Shown in pieces: positions 55,681 to 64,000 of a stretch of DNA of 64,000 bases. The stretch is from Eurosta solidaginis (taxonomy: Eukaryota; Arthropoda; Insecta; Diptera; Tephritidae): positions 193,873,477 through 193,937,476 of the forward strand of contig NC_090322.1 of assembly GCF_040869045.1 (NCBI RefSeq), in the 5' to 3' direction. A model generated the notes under the pieces. That model did not search any database. It was not told the DNA's origin and saw only the letters and a list, made by a program, of their open reading frames with translations. The translations under genes and the position numbers were made by a program. How positions within the stretch are numbered: the first letter of the stretch is position 1; every line of letters starts with the position of its first letter.

Positions 55681-56066
55681 AAATAGTATATTGTGTGAAA
55701 TATATAGTTTTAGTGTTATATTTCAATCATTAAAGGCGAGGAGTGATGGGAAAACATATTGAGTAAAAAGTGCCAAGTCAGGAGAAAAAATTTGTTTTGA
55801 GTGCGGAAATTGTGCTAAGTCATAAAATAGCTGCTGGGTTGGCATACATGATTTTTATTTATCTTTTTCAAAGGGTATTTCAAAAATTATTCAGTTTTTT
55901 TCGTCTCCTGTAAAATTCGTAAATGTTGACTTAGCACATTTTCACATTAAGCTAACGATTTTTACCCTTCTTTTGGGTAAATAATTGGGTATTTACCCAT
56001 TTTTACCATATATAACCAATTTACCGGGTATTTACCATTTGGGTATTTACCCCTTTCCCATCTCTA

Positions 56067-57015
56067 ATCATCAGCTTTTTTGTTAGAGCAAAAAAAACAA
56101 TGTAATTTGTGCAAAAGTAAAATGTTATTTACAAATTCCAAACCGACGATTCATAAAAAAAAATAAATCAAATATAAAATTTTTTAAAGTAAATAATTTA
56201 TTTAGGGCATATTTAGCCAAATCTAAATTTGCAATTACCCAAGAAACGCTTGTTTTGAAATTTTTTCTTGAAAAGTGTTTCCTGAGATGTTTTCTCAGGG
56301 TTACAACTGCTTGCTCTATTTGCTGCTCTACTCTGCTCTGCACTTATTTTTGGTTCGATAAACCGTCCCTTTTAGGAAACTGGTTTCGGTAAATTTTTTT
56401 CAGAAGGCTGTTTTAGATTTTCCTCCACATAAAAATTAAAATTTTCAACTTTTACCCCTCAGAAATACCAACATCAAAAAGGAAGAAAATAACTGATATA
56501 ATTTGCATGTCATTTTCGATGCAATTTTCTTTATTCGCAGGTGTATGTACATATCTTTTAAATTTCTTTCACTATTGTAAGCATATATGTAATACTCTTA
56601 TATTGCTAATACAAAATGCTGACAATTAATTTTGAACTCGAAATCAAAACAAGACAACATTCAAAATGTTTGTGATTGTAGCAGCATAAGTGTGGCAATA
56701 AAAAATTTAAATTTAGGTATACAATTTATTTTGTTAAGGTTATTACTGTTCCTGCCCTGTAAACTACCCTGTGTAAAGGGATCATGAACAGAGACCGGCC
56801 CCCAAATTCCAAAAATCGCTAAAACCCCATCGCTAAAACAAGAGAGGATAGATATAATAAGAGACGTCAATTCGTACTTTTTGCGAAATTAATTTCTAAT
56901 ACCCATTTGAGGGGTAATTTTATATTGCTTCTACACATTTTCATGAGGAATTTTTGTTTGTTTTAAGGGATTGTATTAATTACACAATTCATCCTCTTTC
57001 CAACAATCACAATAT
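56067..57015. other. AT-rich spacer, nothing recognised
   Basis: No coding sequence or repeat partner was found. Short frames here have no family resemblance. Confidence 0.45.
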
Positions 57016-57438
57016 TGTGACGAATATTAGTATCACTAATTGATCTCACATCCCTAAGGTTGTTAAATAAAGGCACAACAAACAACATTAAAGTAAGCTA
57101 CATAAACACATTAATCATTTACCCACCTATGTATATACAAGGCAACAGAGAGATACTCACCATCAGCCGAAGTAGTACTCACATATACACACGCATATGC
57201 CTATGCGAGAGGCTATAAACTACAAATACATGTACATATATGGCTGGTAACCAAGCATGACTTTCGCGAAGTTACTAGACCTTAGGAGAAATGGGTGGAC
57301 GAAACAACAGAGAGTATAAAAGCAGCGAAAGCTGAGTAATCAGTAATCAGTTTGATTTAAGCACGCTATTGGTTGCGAAGTATAAGTGTGAAGTACTTTC
57401 AAAGTAGTCTAATAAAGACCATTTACACTCAAAAAAAA
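57016..57438 (+). mobile_element. probable solo LTR
   Basis: The stretch starts TGTGACGAATATTAG, contains a promoter-like GAGAGTATAAAAGCAGCG (57312-57328), then AGTAATCAGTAATCAGTTTGA, and ends with a poly(A)-type AATAAAGACCATTT (57411). TATA box, about 100 bp of R region and an AATAAA signal in this order is the layout of a gypsy-type LTR. The word AGTATCACTA occurs inside the left edge and twice beyond the right edge. Exact ends are uncertain and no second LTR is near. Confidence 0.5.
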
Positions 57439-57744
57439 AGTATCACTAAGTATCACTATTAATTTAATACACGATGTGCAAAAATTAAACTATAAACGGT
57501 ATCATTTTCGTGGTATCAATGCAACGATAAATATTATAAAAAGTATAATTAAAAGTATCAATTTTGTATAGTGTATAGTTTCATTATGATAACATTTAAT
57601 ACTAGATTGATTATAAAACGCATTACATTTGTATGTAGTCTATTAACTTGACAAATACAAGTATCAAACTAATATTTCAAAAATGTCAATAACATAAGAT
57701 CATTGATGACGAAAAAAAGATAAGCAAAAATTGCACATTGATGC

Positions 57745-57953
57745 TATAGTGTTAACTACTTTGTACTCTTTACTTTAATTTTTAAAATAATTTTAATTGA
57801 GTTTTCGTGTTAACTTAAAATTTTGAATAACTTCAAAAAAAGAAAATTCTAATTAGTTGGAAAATATCTAAACTCAAAAATAAACAAAAATAGATTTTTA
57901 TATTTAAAATCAAAATAAAAGTTTTTTAAAATATCAACTTGAATGTTGATATA
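57745..57953 (+). repeat. 5' LTR
   Basis: Begins TATAGTGTTAACTACTTTG and ends AACTTGAATGTTGATATA. It lacks the usual TG...CA tips. The limits are set by the GATGC duplication outside and the PBS inside. Very AT-rich; no clear TATA box can be chosen. Confidence 0.85.
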
Positions 57954-59364
57954 TTGGCGATCCTACCAACGATCCTGCGCAAATATTTTATTTCATTAAT
58001 GACTGTAATGATTACGAAAATTTCCATTCGCTAATTTTTAATTAAAATGCATTTATTATCTAAATCTATATCTGTCCGTGCTTGTATATATAATACCTCG
58101 TGCTTGTGATAAATGATTTTTGAACAAAAAATTTCGCAATTTTAAAGTAACTACTCCGTCATATTTACAACGATTTAAATAGTTGTGCGAAACAGACTAA
58201 ACGAACAGCCATCAGTTTGTTTACTTAAAATCCAATTTGGAAATACATTCGCCATCAACAAAAAATTATGAATTTAGTGATTATAATACGAAGCTATAAT
58301 TAACTTTAAAAATATTTCGTTTTGAAAGTGCTTAAAACATTTACTATTGTGAAAATAAGTGAAAGTCGATAGACATTCGTAGATGGACTGTGTGGAAACA
58401 CCCGAAAACGGAAATCAAATTTTAGCAGATTTGATGAACAAAATAGTTTAACCAATTGTTAAAACTTTTAAAGAAACAATAAAAAAATTAAAAGTTAAAT
58501 CATAGTACCATAATTGTAAATCGCACATCGATTTAAAAAAAAATGAAACTTAAATATATGTACTTCAATTAATAAACAATATTTTGTGCAAATCGCTGTA
58601 AATTCTATATACGAAACAAAAACAAAAAATAAGTGCGGACAATCAAATAAAACATAAAGTACTTATAGCAGAAATTTACTAGTAGACATGCTATAAATTT
58701 TATGCAACATAAATAAAAATAAAATTTTTCTACGAATCGTTAATTAATAAAGAACTCTAAAAAACAATATACTACGCTTAAAACAATAGTTAAGTTTTCC
58801 ACTTCACTACAACAAGAGCTATTACAACAATTTTACGCAAAATACAAACAAGAACGGATTTAAAGTATAAGACATCACGATGAAAATGATGAGATTCATA
58901 AAGAAAACAACAAAGCCATTGCATAAACAGCAACAACAATGAATTTAATTGTTATCACGCCCAAAAAACGCCATTTATTCCCTCAAAATCTCTACAATCA
59001 TCAATCAAATACTTATTAATTTGAATATTTTTTTACTAATTTAATTTTATGTAAGTATAATTTTTATTCTAATATTAAATTTAAAATTTTTCAATTATAA
59101 TTTAAATTAAAATTGTAAACCTTTTAACTTTCAAATTTATTTTAAGATTATTTTTATATTTTAACAATTATTTAAATTTACTTATTTTTTATATAAAATT
59201 AAATATTTTATTTAAATTGTTAACTCCCTTTCCAAAAAAAATCTTAAATATTTCCTAATTTTCAAATTTTTCATTTTATTTTATTTTTTTTTTTTTTTTT
59301 TTTAATACGATCTCGTAAATTTACAAATGCAGAAAATCAAAATATCAACCATACAAATAACATC
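57954..59364 (+). other. PBS and 1.4-kb untranslated leader
   Basis: TTGGCGATCCTACC directly after the LTR is the primer-binding-site position (TGGCGA start, possibly tRNA-Arg; not certain). The following 1.4 kb has no sizable frame, is about three-quarters A+T, and ends in a T-run (59284-59303) before the gag ATG. Such a long leader may hold packaging or internal-entry signals. Confidence 0.6.
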
Positions 59365-60294
59365 ATGACTCACAATACAACTCAAAATTCTAACATTAAT
59401 ACAACACAAAGCAACATCTCTAATACAACACAAAATACTTCAACACAAGATAACTTTACAAATTTTCCTTCTACTAAATCTATTAAATTACCACAATTTT
59501 GGCAAGATTGTCCTGATGCCTGGTTTTTGCTTGTTGAAGGACAATTTGAAATTAACAATATCAATGATGATAATTTAAAATTTCAAAATATTCTAATTAC
59601 TCTTCAACGAGATACTATATCTAAAATTTTAGATGTTATTAACCCTCCTCCTCTTTTTAATAAATATGATACAATCAAAAAAATTATATGTGAAAGATTT
59701 TCTCTTAGCGAAGAAAAACGATTAGAACAATTATTTTCAAAAACTGAACTTGGTGATCGTTCACCATCTGAATTATTCAGCTTTATGAAATCACTTATAG
59801 GTACTGACTCCATTGTAAGTCAAGAATTACTTTTCAAATTATGGATTCGTAAATTGCCACAAGAAATACAAATCCATTTAACTTCTAGTAACAATCAAAA
59901 TAAAGATGAAGTAATTATTTTAGCTGACAAACTTTTTGATTTAATCAACAAACGTTATTCTTCCAAATCTCCTGTAGTCTCAAGTATAAATAATAATATT
60001 TTAGAACAATGCGTTAAAAATTTAACTGAATTAACCACGGCTATTTTTCAAAATTTAAATAAAATTTCTAATGATATCAATCAATTACAAATCCGTTCAA
60101 GATCTAAAGATAGAAATAGATTTAAATCTCGAAATTTTTCAAAATCAAGAAATTTTTCAAACAATCGTAATTTTACTTCACAAACAAATATTTGTTGGTA
60201 TCACAAAAAATTTAAGAATAACGCTCTTAAATGTATACCCCCATGCAATTTTAATCAAAATCACAATTCAAATTCCGAACAAAATTTAAACTGA
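59365..60294 (+). CDS. Gag-like structural protein
   Basis: 309 aa, Asn/Thr/Ser-rich start, then the capsid-like region (about 35-205: [38 protein letters not shown]-type helix, WIRKLP) found in the gag of insect gypsy elements, a basic Arg/Ser stretch ([20 protein letters not shown]) and a C-terminal C-x-Y-H-x(13)-C-x(3)-C motif (CWYHKKF...KCIPPC) in place of a CCHC knuckle. It should form the particle that packages element RNA. The last codons contain slippery sequence for a -1 shift into pol. Frame intact. Confidence 0.85.
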   Translation: MTHNTTQNSNINTTQSNISNTTQNTSTQDNFTNFPSTKSIKLPQFWQDCPDAWFLLVEGQFEINNINDDNLKFQNILITLQRDTISKILDVINPPPLFNKYDTIKKIICERFSLSEEKRLEQLFSKTELGDRSPSELFSFMKSLIGTDSIVSQELLFKLWIRKLPQEIQIHLTSSNNQNKDEVIILADKLFDLINKRYSSKSPVVSSINNNILEQCVKNLTELTTAIFQNLNKISNDINQLQIRSRSKDRNRFKSRNFSKSRNFSNNRNFTSQTNICWYHKKFKNNALKCIPPCNFNQNHNSNSEQNLN

Positions 60295-60351
60295 AACGAT
60301 CCATTATGACGGTGACGGATAATGGAACTATTATTAAACCTACTCGTCGCC
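60282..60351 (+). promoter_or_regulatory. gag-pol -1 frameshift signal
   Basis: The gag end reads CAA AAT TTA AAC TGA. In the gag frame this holds two overlapping canonical heptamers, A AAT TTA (60282-60288) and T TTA AAC (60285-60291), with the stop next. After an 8-nt spacer comes a perfect 8-bp stem (TCCATTAT 60300-60307 / ATAATGGA 60319-60326). Its 11-nt loop contains GGTGACG (60311-60317), which can pair with CGTCGCC (60345-60351, one G-U) as an H-type pseudoknot. The pol frame is open back to 60255 and lies in -1. Confidence 0.8.
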
Positions 60352-63349
60352 TCTTCATATTTGATAAATTCAATAAACTTAATTTTCTTATCGATACCGG
60401 TGCAGTTGTATCAGTTATTCCCTTTTCTAAATTTAAAATTTATAAAAGAAATTCGGATCTTACTTTGACCGCAGCAAACGGTTCTTCAATTGAAACTTTC
60501 GGTACAAAACTACTTAAAATTGATTTAGGTTTAAGAAGAGATTTTGAATTTCCATTCATTATTGCGAATATTGATACACCAATTTTAGGAGCAAACTTTT
60601 TAGAAAAATTCGGAATTATTGTCAATATTAAAAATAAAGAAATAATGGATTCTACTACAAAAATTAAAGTTACTGGATCTTCTGGATTTTCTGATATTTT
60701 CTCACTCAAAATTCCTATTGTCGAAAATAAGTTTTCAAAATTACTTAATGAATTTCCGTCTATTACCTGTGAACCAGATTATACTAAACAAGTTAAACAC
60801 CATACGGTTCACAGGATAGAAACAAAAGGTATTTTACCATTTTCGAAACCCAGACGTCTTGATCCAATCAAACTTAAAATTGCTAAAGCTGAATTTGAAT
60901 TTTTAGTTAAAACGGGTATATGCAGACCCTCAAATTCTCCTATTGCATCTCCACTTCATCTCGTTCCTAAAAAAGAACCAAATGATTGGAGACCTTGCGG
61001 AGACTATCGAAGACTTAACTTTATTACTACACCAGATCGGTATCCTTTACCACATATTCACGATTTAACAATTGATTTAAAAAACAAACAATTTTTTTCC
61101 AAAATTGATCTTGTGCGTGCTTACCACCAAATTCCAATGGCAGAAGAAGACATTCATAAAACTGCAATAACTACCCCTTTTGGAATGTTTGAATTCGTAA
61201 GAATGCCTTTCGGTTTACGAAACAGTGCTCAAACTTTCCAACGCTTTATTAATGAAGTATTTTCTGATTTCGATTTTGTATTTACATACATTGATGACAT
61301 TCTTATTGCCAGTGATAATGAAGATCAACATATCATTTAAAATCAGTTTTCAAAAGACTTGAAGAATATAATTTAAATATCAAACCTTCAAAATGTACTC
61401 TCGGTGTAAATAAATTAAATTTTTTAAGTTACGAAATTTCAGGCGAAGGTATTAAACCATCTTTAGATAGAATTGAAATCATAACAAATTTTGAAAAACC
61501 AATTTCTATAAATAAATTACAAAAATTTTTAGGTATGATAAATTACTATCACAGATATATTAAAATGTTAGCAACAGAACTTAGTCCTCTGCATGAAATG
61601 TTAACACATGCAATTAAAAACAAACTCAAACAATTAAATTGGACAAATGAAACCACAACAGCTTTCGAAAATGTTAAAAAACTTTTTGCTAAAAATACTT
61701 TACTTACACATTTCGACAAAAATGGTACTTTATCATTAGCAGTAGATGCATCAAATGTTGCTATTGGAGCAGTTCTTCAACAAACTAGCAATAATATACT
61801 AGAACCCTTAGCTTATTTTTCAAGAAAACTAACTACAACAGAAACTAAATATTCAACATTTGATCGTGAACTATTGGCAATTTATAATTCAATTAAACAT
61901 TTTAAACATTTTCTTGAAGGTAGAACTTTTACAATTTATACTGATCATAAACCTTTAATTCATGTTCTTAATTCTAAAGTAGATAGATCTCCTCGTCAAC
62001 TACGTCATCTTGAATATATTGCTCAATTTACAAATGATATTCAATATATACGTGGAAAAGACAACATAGTTGCCGACACACTTTCCCGTATTCCAGAAAT
62101 AAATGCAATTTCAACTCAAGATATAAATTTAGAAACTTTATATAAAGAACAACAAACTGATACATTTTTACAAAAAACCATTTCTGATCAAAATTCTAAA
62201 AATAATTTAAAGGAAATTCATATTCCAGTTATTAATTTAAATATATGGTGTGATGTTTCTCTACAACCTTTTCGACCTTATGTTCCACATTCTATGAGAA
62301 GAATTATATTTGACAAAATTCACTCATTATCTCATCCAAGTATAAGAACAACTAGAAAATTAATTCAAAATAAATATTATTGGCCTAACATGCGTAAAGA
62401 GATTAACGATTGGACTTCATCTTGCATCAATTGCCAAAAATCCAAAATTTCAAGACATACTAAATCTCCTATCCAAAAAATTCAAATACCATCAGGCCGT
62501 TTTGAACATATTCATATGGATATTGTTGGACCTCTTCCAGTTTCAAATGGAAATTGTTATATTTTAACAATTATTGACAGATTTTCACGTTGGCCTGAAG
62601 CTTATCCGCTTAAAGATATTTCAACAAATACTATAGTAAAAACTTTTATTCAAAATTATATACCACGATTTGGTATACCATTAAATATTACAGTAGATCA
62701 AGGTTCACAATTCACCTCAAAATTTTTTACAGAATTAACTAAACTTTTAGGTTCTCATAAAATTCATACATCTCCTTACCATCCCCAAGCCAATGGCATG
62801 ATAGAGAGATTTCATCGAACTTTAAAAGCAGCAATTATAGCATCAAACGACTCGGTTCATTGGTCTGACATTTTACCATTTATTCTACTTGGTTTACGAA
62901 CTTCTACTAAAGAAGATTTAAAATGTTCATCTGCTGAACTTGTTTATGGCCAAACACTTAGAATACCTGGTGAATTAATTATTTCAAATAGTAATAAAGA
63001 ACATGATTTTTCTAATGACGCTCTTCATAAAATAAGAGAATATTTTTCACTTGTTCGTTCTAAAGTTTTTCATCATAACAAAGAAAATGTTTTCGTTCCT
63101 AAACAATTAGAAAATTGTGAGTATGTTTTTGTTAAAGTTCTTCGTAAATCTAATTTAGAATCACCTTATGAAGGACCTTTTAAAGTTATATCTAAGAAAC
63201 ATAAAACATTTACAATTCAATACAATAATACTATTAAAAATATTTCAATTGATTTACTTAAACCAGCAAACATACTTATTAACACTAATTTAAATACAAA
63301 TACATTAAGCAACAAAAAACAAAAAAAGGTTACATTTAATATTAATTAA
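60306..63349 (+). pseudogene. Pol: protease, RT, RNase H, integrase (one frame break)
   Basis: First part (60306-61340): aspartic protease [15 protein letters not shown] with [40 protein letters not shown] and catalytic YIDDILIAS. The frame breaks just after, near 61333, by a one-base change, and resumes at once in the next frame. The second part (in one frame from about 61340; first Met 61535) carries the RT end (FLGMINYYHRYI), RNase H (SLAVDASNVAIGAV, FTIYTDHKPLIHVL), integrase with its HHCC zinc (H..H...CINC) and the D,D,E core (HMDIVGPLP, TVDQGSQFTS, NGMIERFHRTLKAA). All catalytic residues are visible, so the break is the only evident defect; an assembly error is possible. Entry is expected by frameshift from gag, since the ATG at 60306 lies inside the frameshift stem. 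Confidence 0.88.
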
Positions 63350-63374
63350 TAATTTGTTTGTTTCAAATTTTCTT

Positions 63375-63388
63375 GGAGGGGGAGTAAA
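63375..63388 (+). other. polypurine tract
   Basis: GGAGGGGGAGTAAA abuts the 3' LTR, the position and composition of the plus-strand primer in LTR retrotransposons. Confidence 0.75.
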
Positions 63389-63597
63389 TATAGTGTTAAC
63401 TACTTTGTACTCTTTACTTTAATTTTTAAAATAATTTTAATTGAGTTTTCGTGTTAACTTAAAATTTTGAATAACTTCAAAAAAAGAAAATTCTAATTAG
63501 TTGGAAAATATCTAAACTCAAAAATAAACAAAAATAGATTTTTATATTTAAAATCAAAATAAAAGTTTTTTAAAATATCAACTTGAATGTTGATATA
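63389..63597 (+). repeat. 3' LTR
   Basis: Same length (209 bp) and, by eye, the same sequence as 57745-57953, followed by the GATGC duplication. Confidence 0.85.
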
Positions 63598-63706
63598 GAT
63601 GCCTAGATGGCATCGCCTTGATGATAACTTTTTTGAGTGCATATAACGTTAAATGCCTTAATTTTTCCAAGAAATTCTAGGCGTTTAGCAAGAGGCTCCA
63701 TAGTAA

Positions 63707-64000
63707 GTAGTTGTCCGATACTTTGAATCGGATATTAAAGATAATCCCAACGCATTTTGGAATTATGTAAAATCTGAAGAACTATGCTCGAGTATACCAT
63801 CGGTTTTCTACGACACGGAGCATGCCTCAACACCTGCTGAAGCAGCTAATCTCTTTGCAGATTTTTTCCGCTCCAACTTTTTCAAGCATTTAGATATCCC
63901 GCAGGTTTTCCCCTCTATGTTTGACTCTCCTCTTAACTTTGGTGCATTGAATCTATTCATTGATGATGTTGTTGATAGAATTCAGAATTCATCTACTCAT
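63707..64000 (+). CDS. LINE ORF2, partial, runs off the window
   Basis: An open frame to the last base: RYFESDIKDNPNAFWNYVKS, then EELCSSIPSVFYD, EAANLFADFFRSNFFKHLDI and PQVFPSMFD. The 'NP..FW.YVK' opening followed by 'A..FA.FF...F' is the linker ahead of the reverse transcriptase in insect LINEs. The endonuclease side is missing here. Catalytic motifs would lie beyond the window. Confidence 0.7.

Larger units (their letters stand above)
52961..55957. mobile_element. 3.0-kb TIR element with ATTT duplication
   Basis: CGTTAGCTTAATGTGAAAAC followed by GTGCTAAGTCA at the left equals, with one change, the inverse of the right end (55926-55957). ATTT is repeated at 52957-52960 and 55958-55961; the other copy of the host element (47660-47680) has it once. 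The interior is a collection of other repeats: 53254-53565, a LINE fragment, and an inverted tRNA-promoter pair. No transposase. Confidence 0.85.
50953..56066. mobile_element. TIR element inflated by two nested insertions
   Basis: Ends TAGAGTTGGGATCCTACCGG and, inverted, CCCTTTCCCATCTCTA. The body matches 46236-47786 colinearly (GAGGCTGCTTGGAATTA, GAACTCATTTAGGAGCCTGA, TACCCACCAATATGGGACAA). Two later insertions interrupt it, at 51697-52334 and 52961-55957, each leaving a target duplication and each provable against the uninterrupted copy. Confidence 0.8.
57740..63602 (+). mobile_element. complete Ty3/gypsy LTR retrotransposon
   Basis: Two 209-bp LTRs (57745-57953, 63389-63597) are identical by eye. 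The 5-bp duplication GATGC flanks them exactly (57740-57744 and 63598-63602). A primer-binding site follows the 5' LTR and a purine tract precedes the 3' LTR. Between them are a 1.4-kb leader, gag (59365-60294) and pol (60306-63349, one frame break). Identical LTRs mean a recent insertion. Domain order PR-RT-RNaseH-IN marks Ty3/gypsy. The gag Cys/His motif and IN sequence suggest the mag-like branch, by memory. No envelope gene. Confidence 0.93.

Noticed and set aside
61300..61345. The pol frame break as a programmed frameshift
   Set aside because: It lies inside the reverse transcriptase, directly after the catalytic motif, where no known element shifts, and no slippery heptamer is present.

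Overview
The window looks like nuclear DNA of a higher (acalyptrate) fly, most likely a true fruit fly (Tephritidae). That is inferred from AT-rich DNA, short GT-AG introns of about 56-70 bp, dipteran-like proteins, and the repeat mix (Jockey/CR1-like and R1-like LINEs, mariner, hAT and PIF/Harbinger relics, a Ty3/gypsy LTR element, dozens of MITEs). No bacterial genes, CRISPR arrays or operons are present.

Only three host genes look intact. They are a p24/TMED cargo-receptor gene (22469-23236, +, one tiny first coding exon), a NOP53 ribosome-biogenesis gene (32276-34044, -, five exons that splice in frame to 456 aa) and a DNAJC25-type ER J-protein gene (44708-45715, +). Their job is housekeeping (secretory pathway, ribosome assembly, ER folding) and nothing links them functionally.

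Between 13.3 and 20.5 kb lies a graveyard of broken host-gene pieces on the + strand: TRM1 tRNA methyltransferase, a chaperonin CCT-eta piece joined to its end, an unidentified acidic protein, C2H2 zinc fingers, and an ATG18/WIPI autophagy protein. They keep normal introns but carry frameshifts, stops and chimeric joins, so they arose by DNA duplication, not by reverse transcription. A further decayed coding stretch lies at 5.9-6.9 kb (-).

The rest is repeats, often nested. 1-11 kb: two Harbinger relics and large fold-back elements. 11.3-13.0 kb: a tandem array of a 449-bp unit with a tRNA-like promoter. 18.4-19.6 kb: a LINE 3' fragment. 20.5-21.4 kb: a 420-bp tandem repeat. 23.6-31.1 kb: a TIR element filled with MITEs and an almost full-length LINE whose ORF1 has a 2A-like peptide. 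34-39 kb: MITEs. 39.1-42.4 kb: a young R1-like LINE with an intact 1002-aa ORF2. 42.6-44.3 kb: TIR elements. 46.2-56.1 kb: nested TIR elements, a mariner split by a hAT, and a LINE fragment. 57.0-57.4 kb: a probable solo LTR. 57.7-63.6 kb: a complete Ty3/gypsy element with identical LTRs. 63.7 kb to the end: another LINE.

The strongest unusual signals are a textbook -1 frameshift module (two overlapping slippery heptamers, 8-nt spacer, possible H-type pseudoknot) at the gag-pol junction of the LTR element, a 42-bp LINE insertion that looks twin-primed, the chimeric pseudogene cluster, and the tRNA-promoter tandem and inverted arrays.
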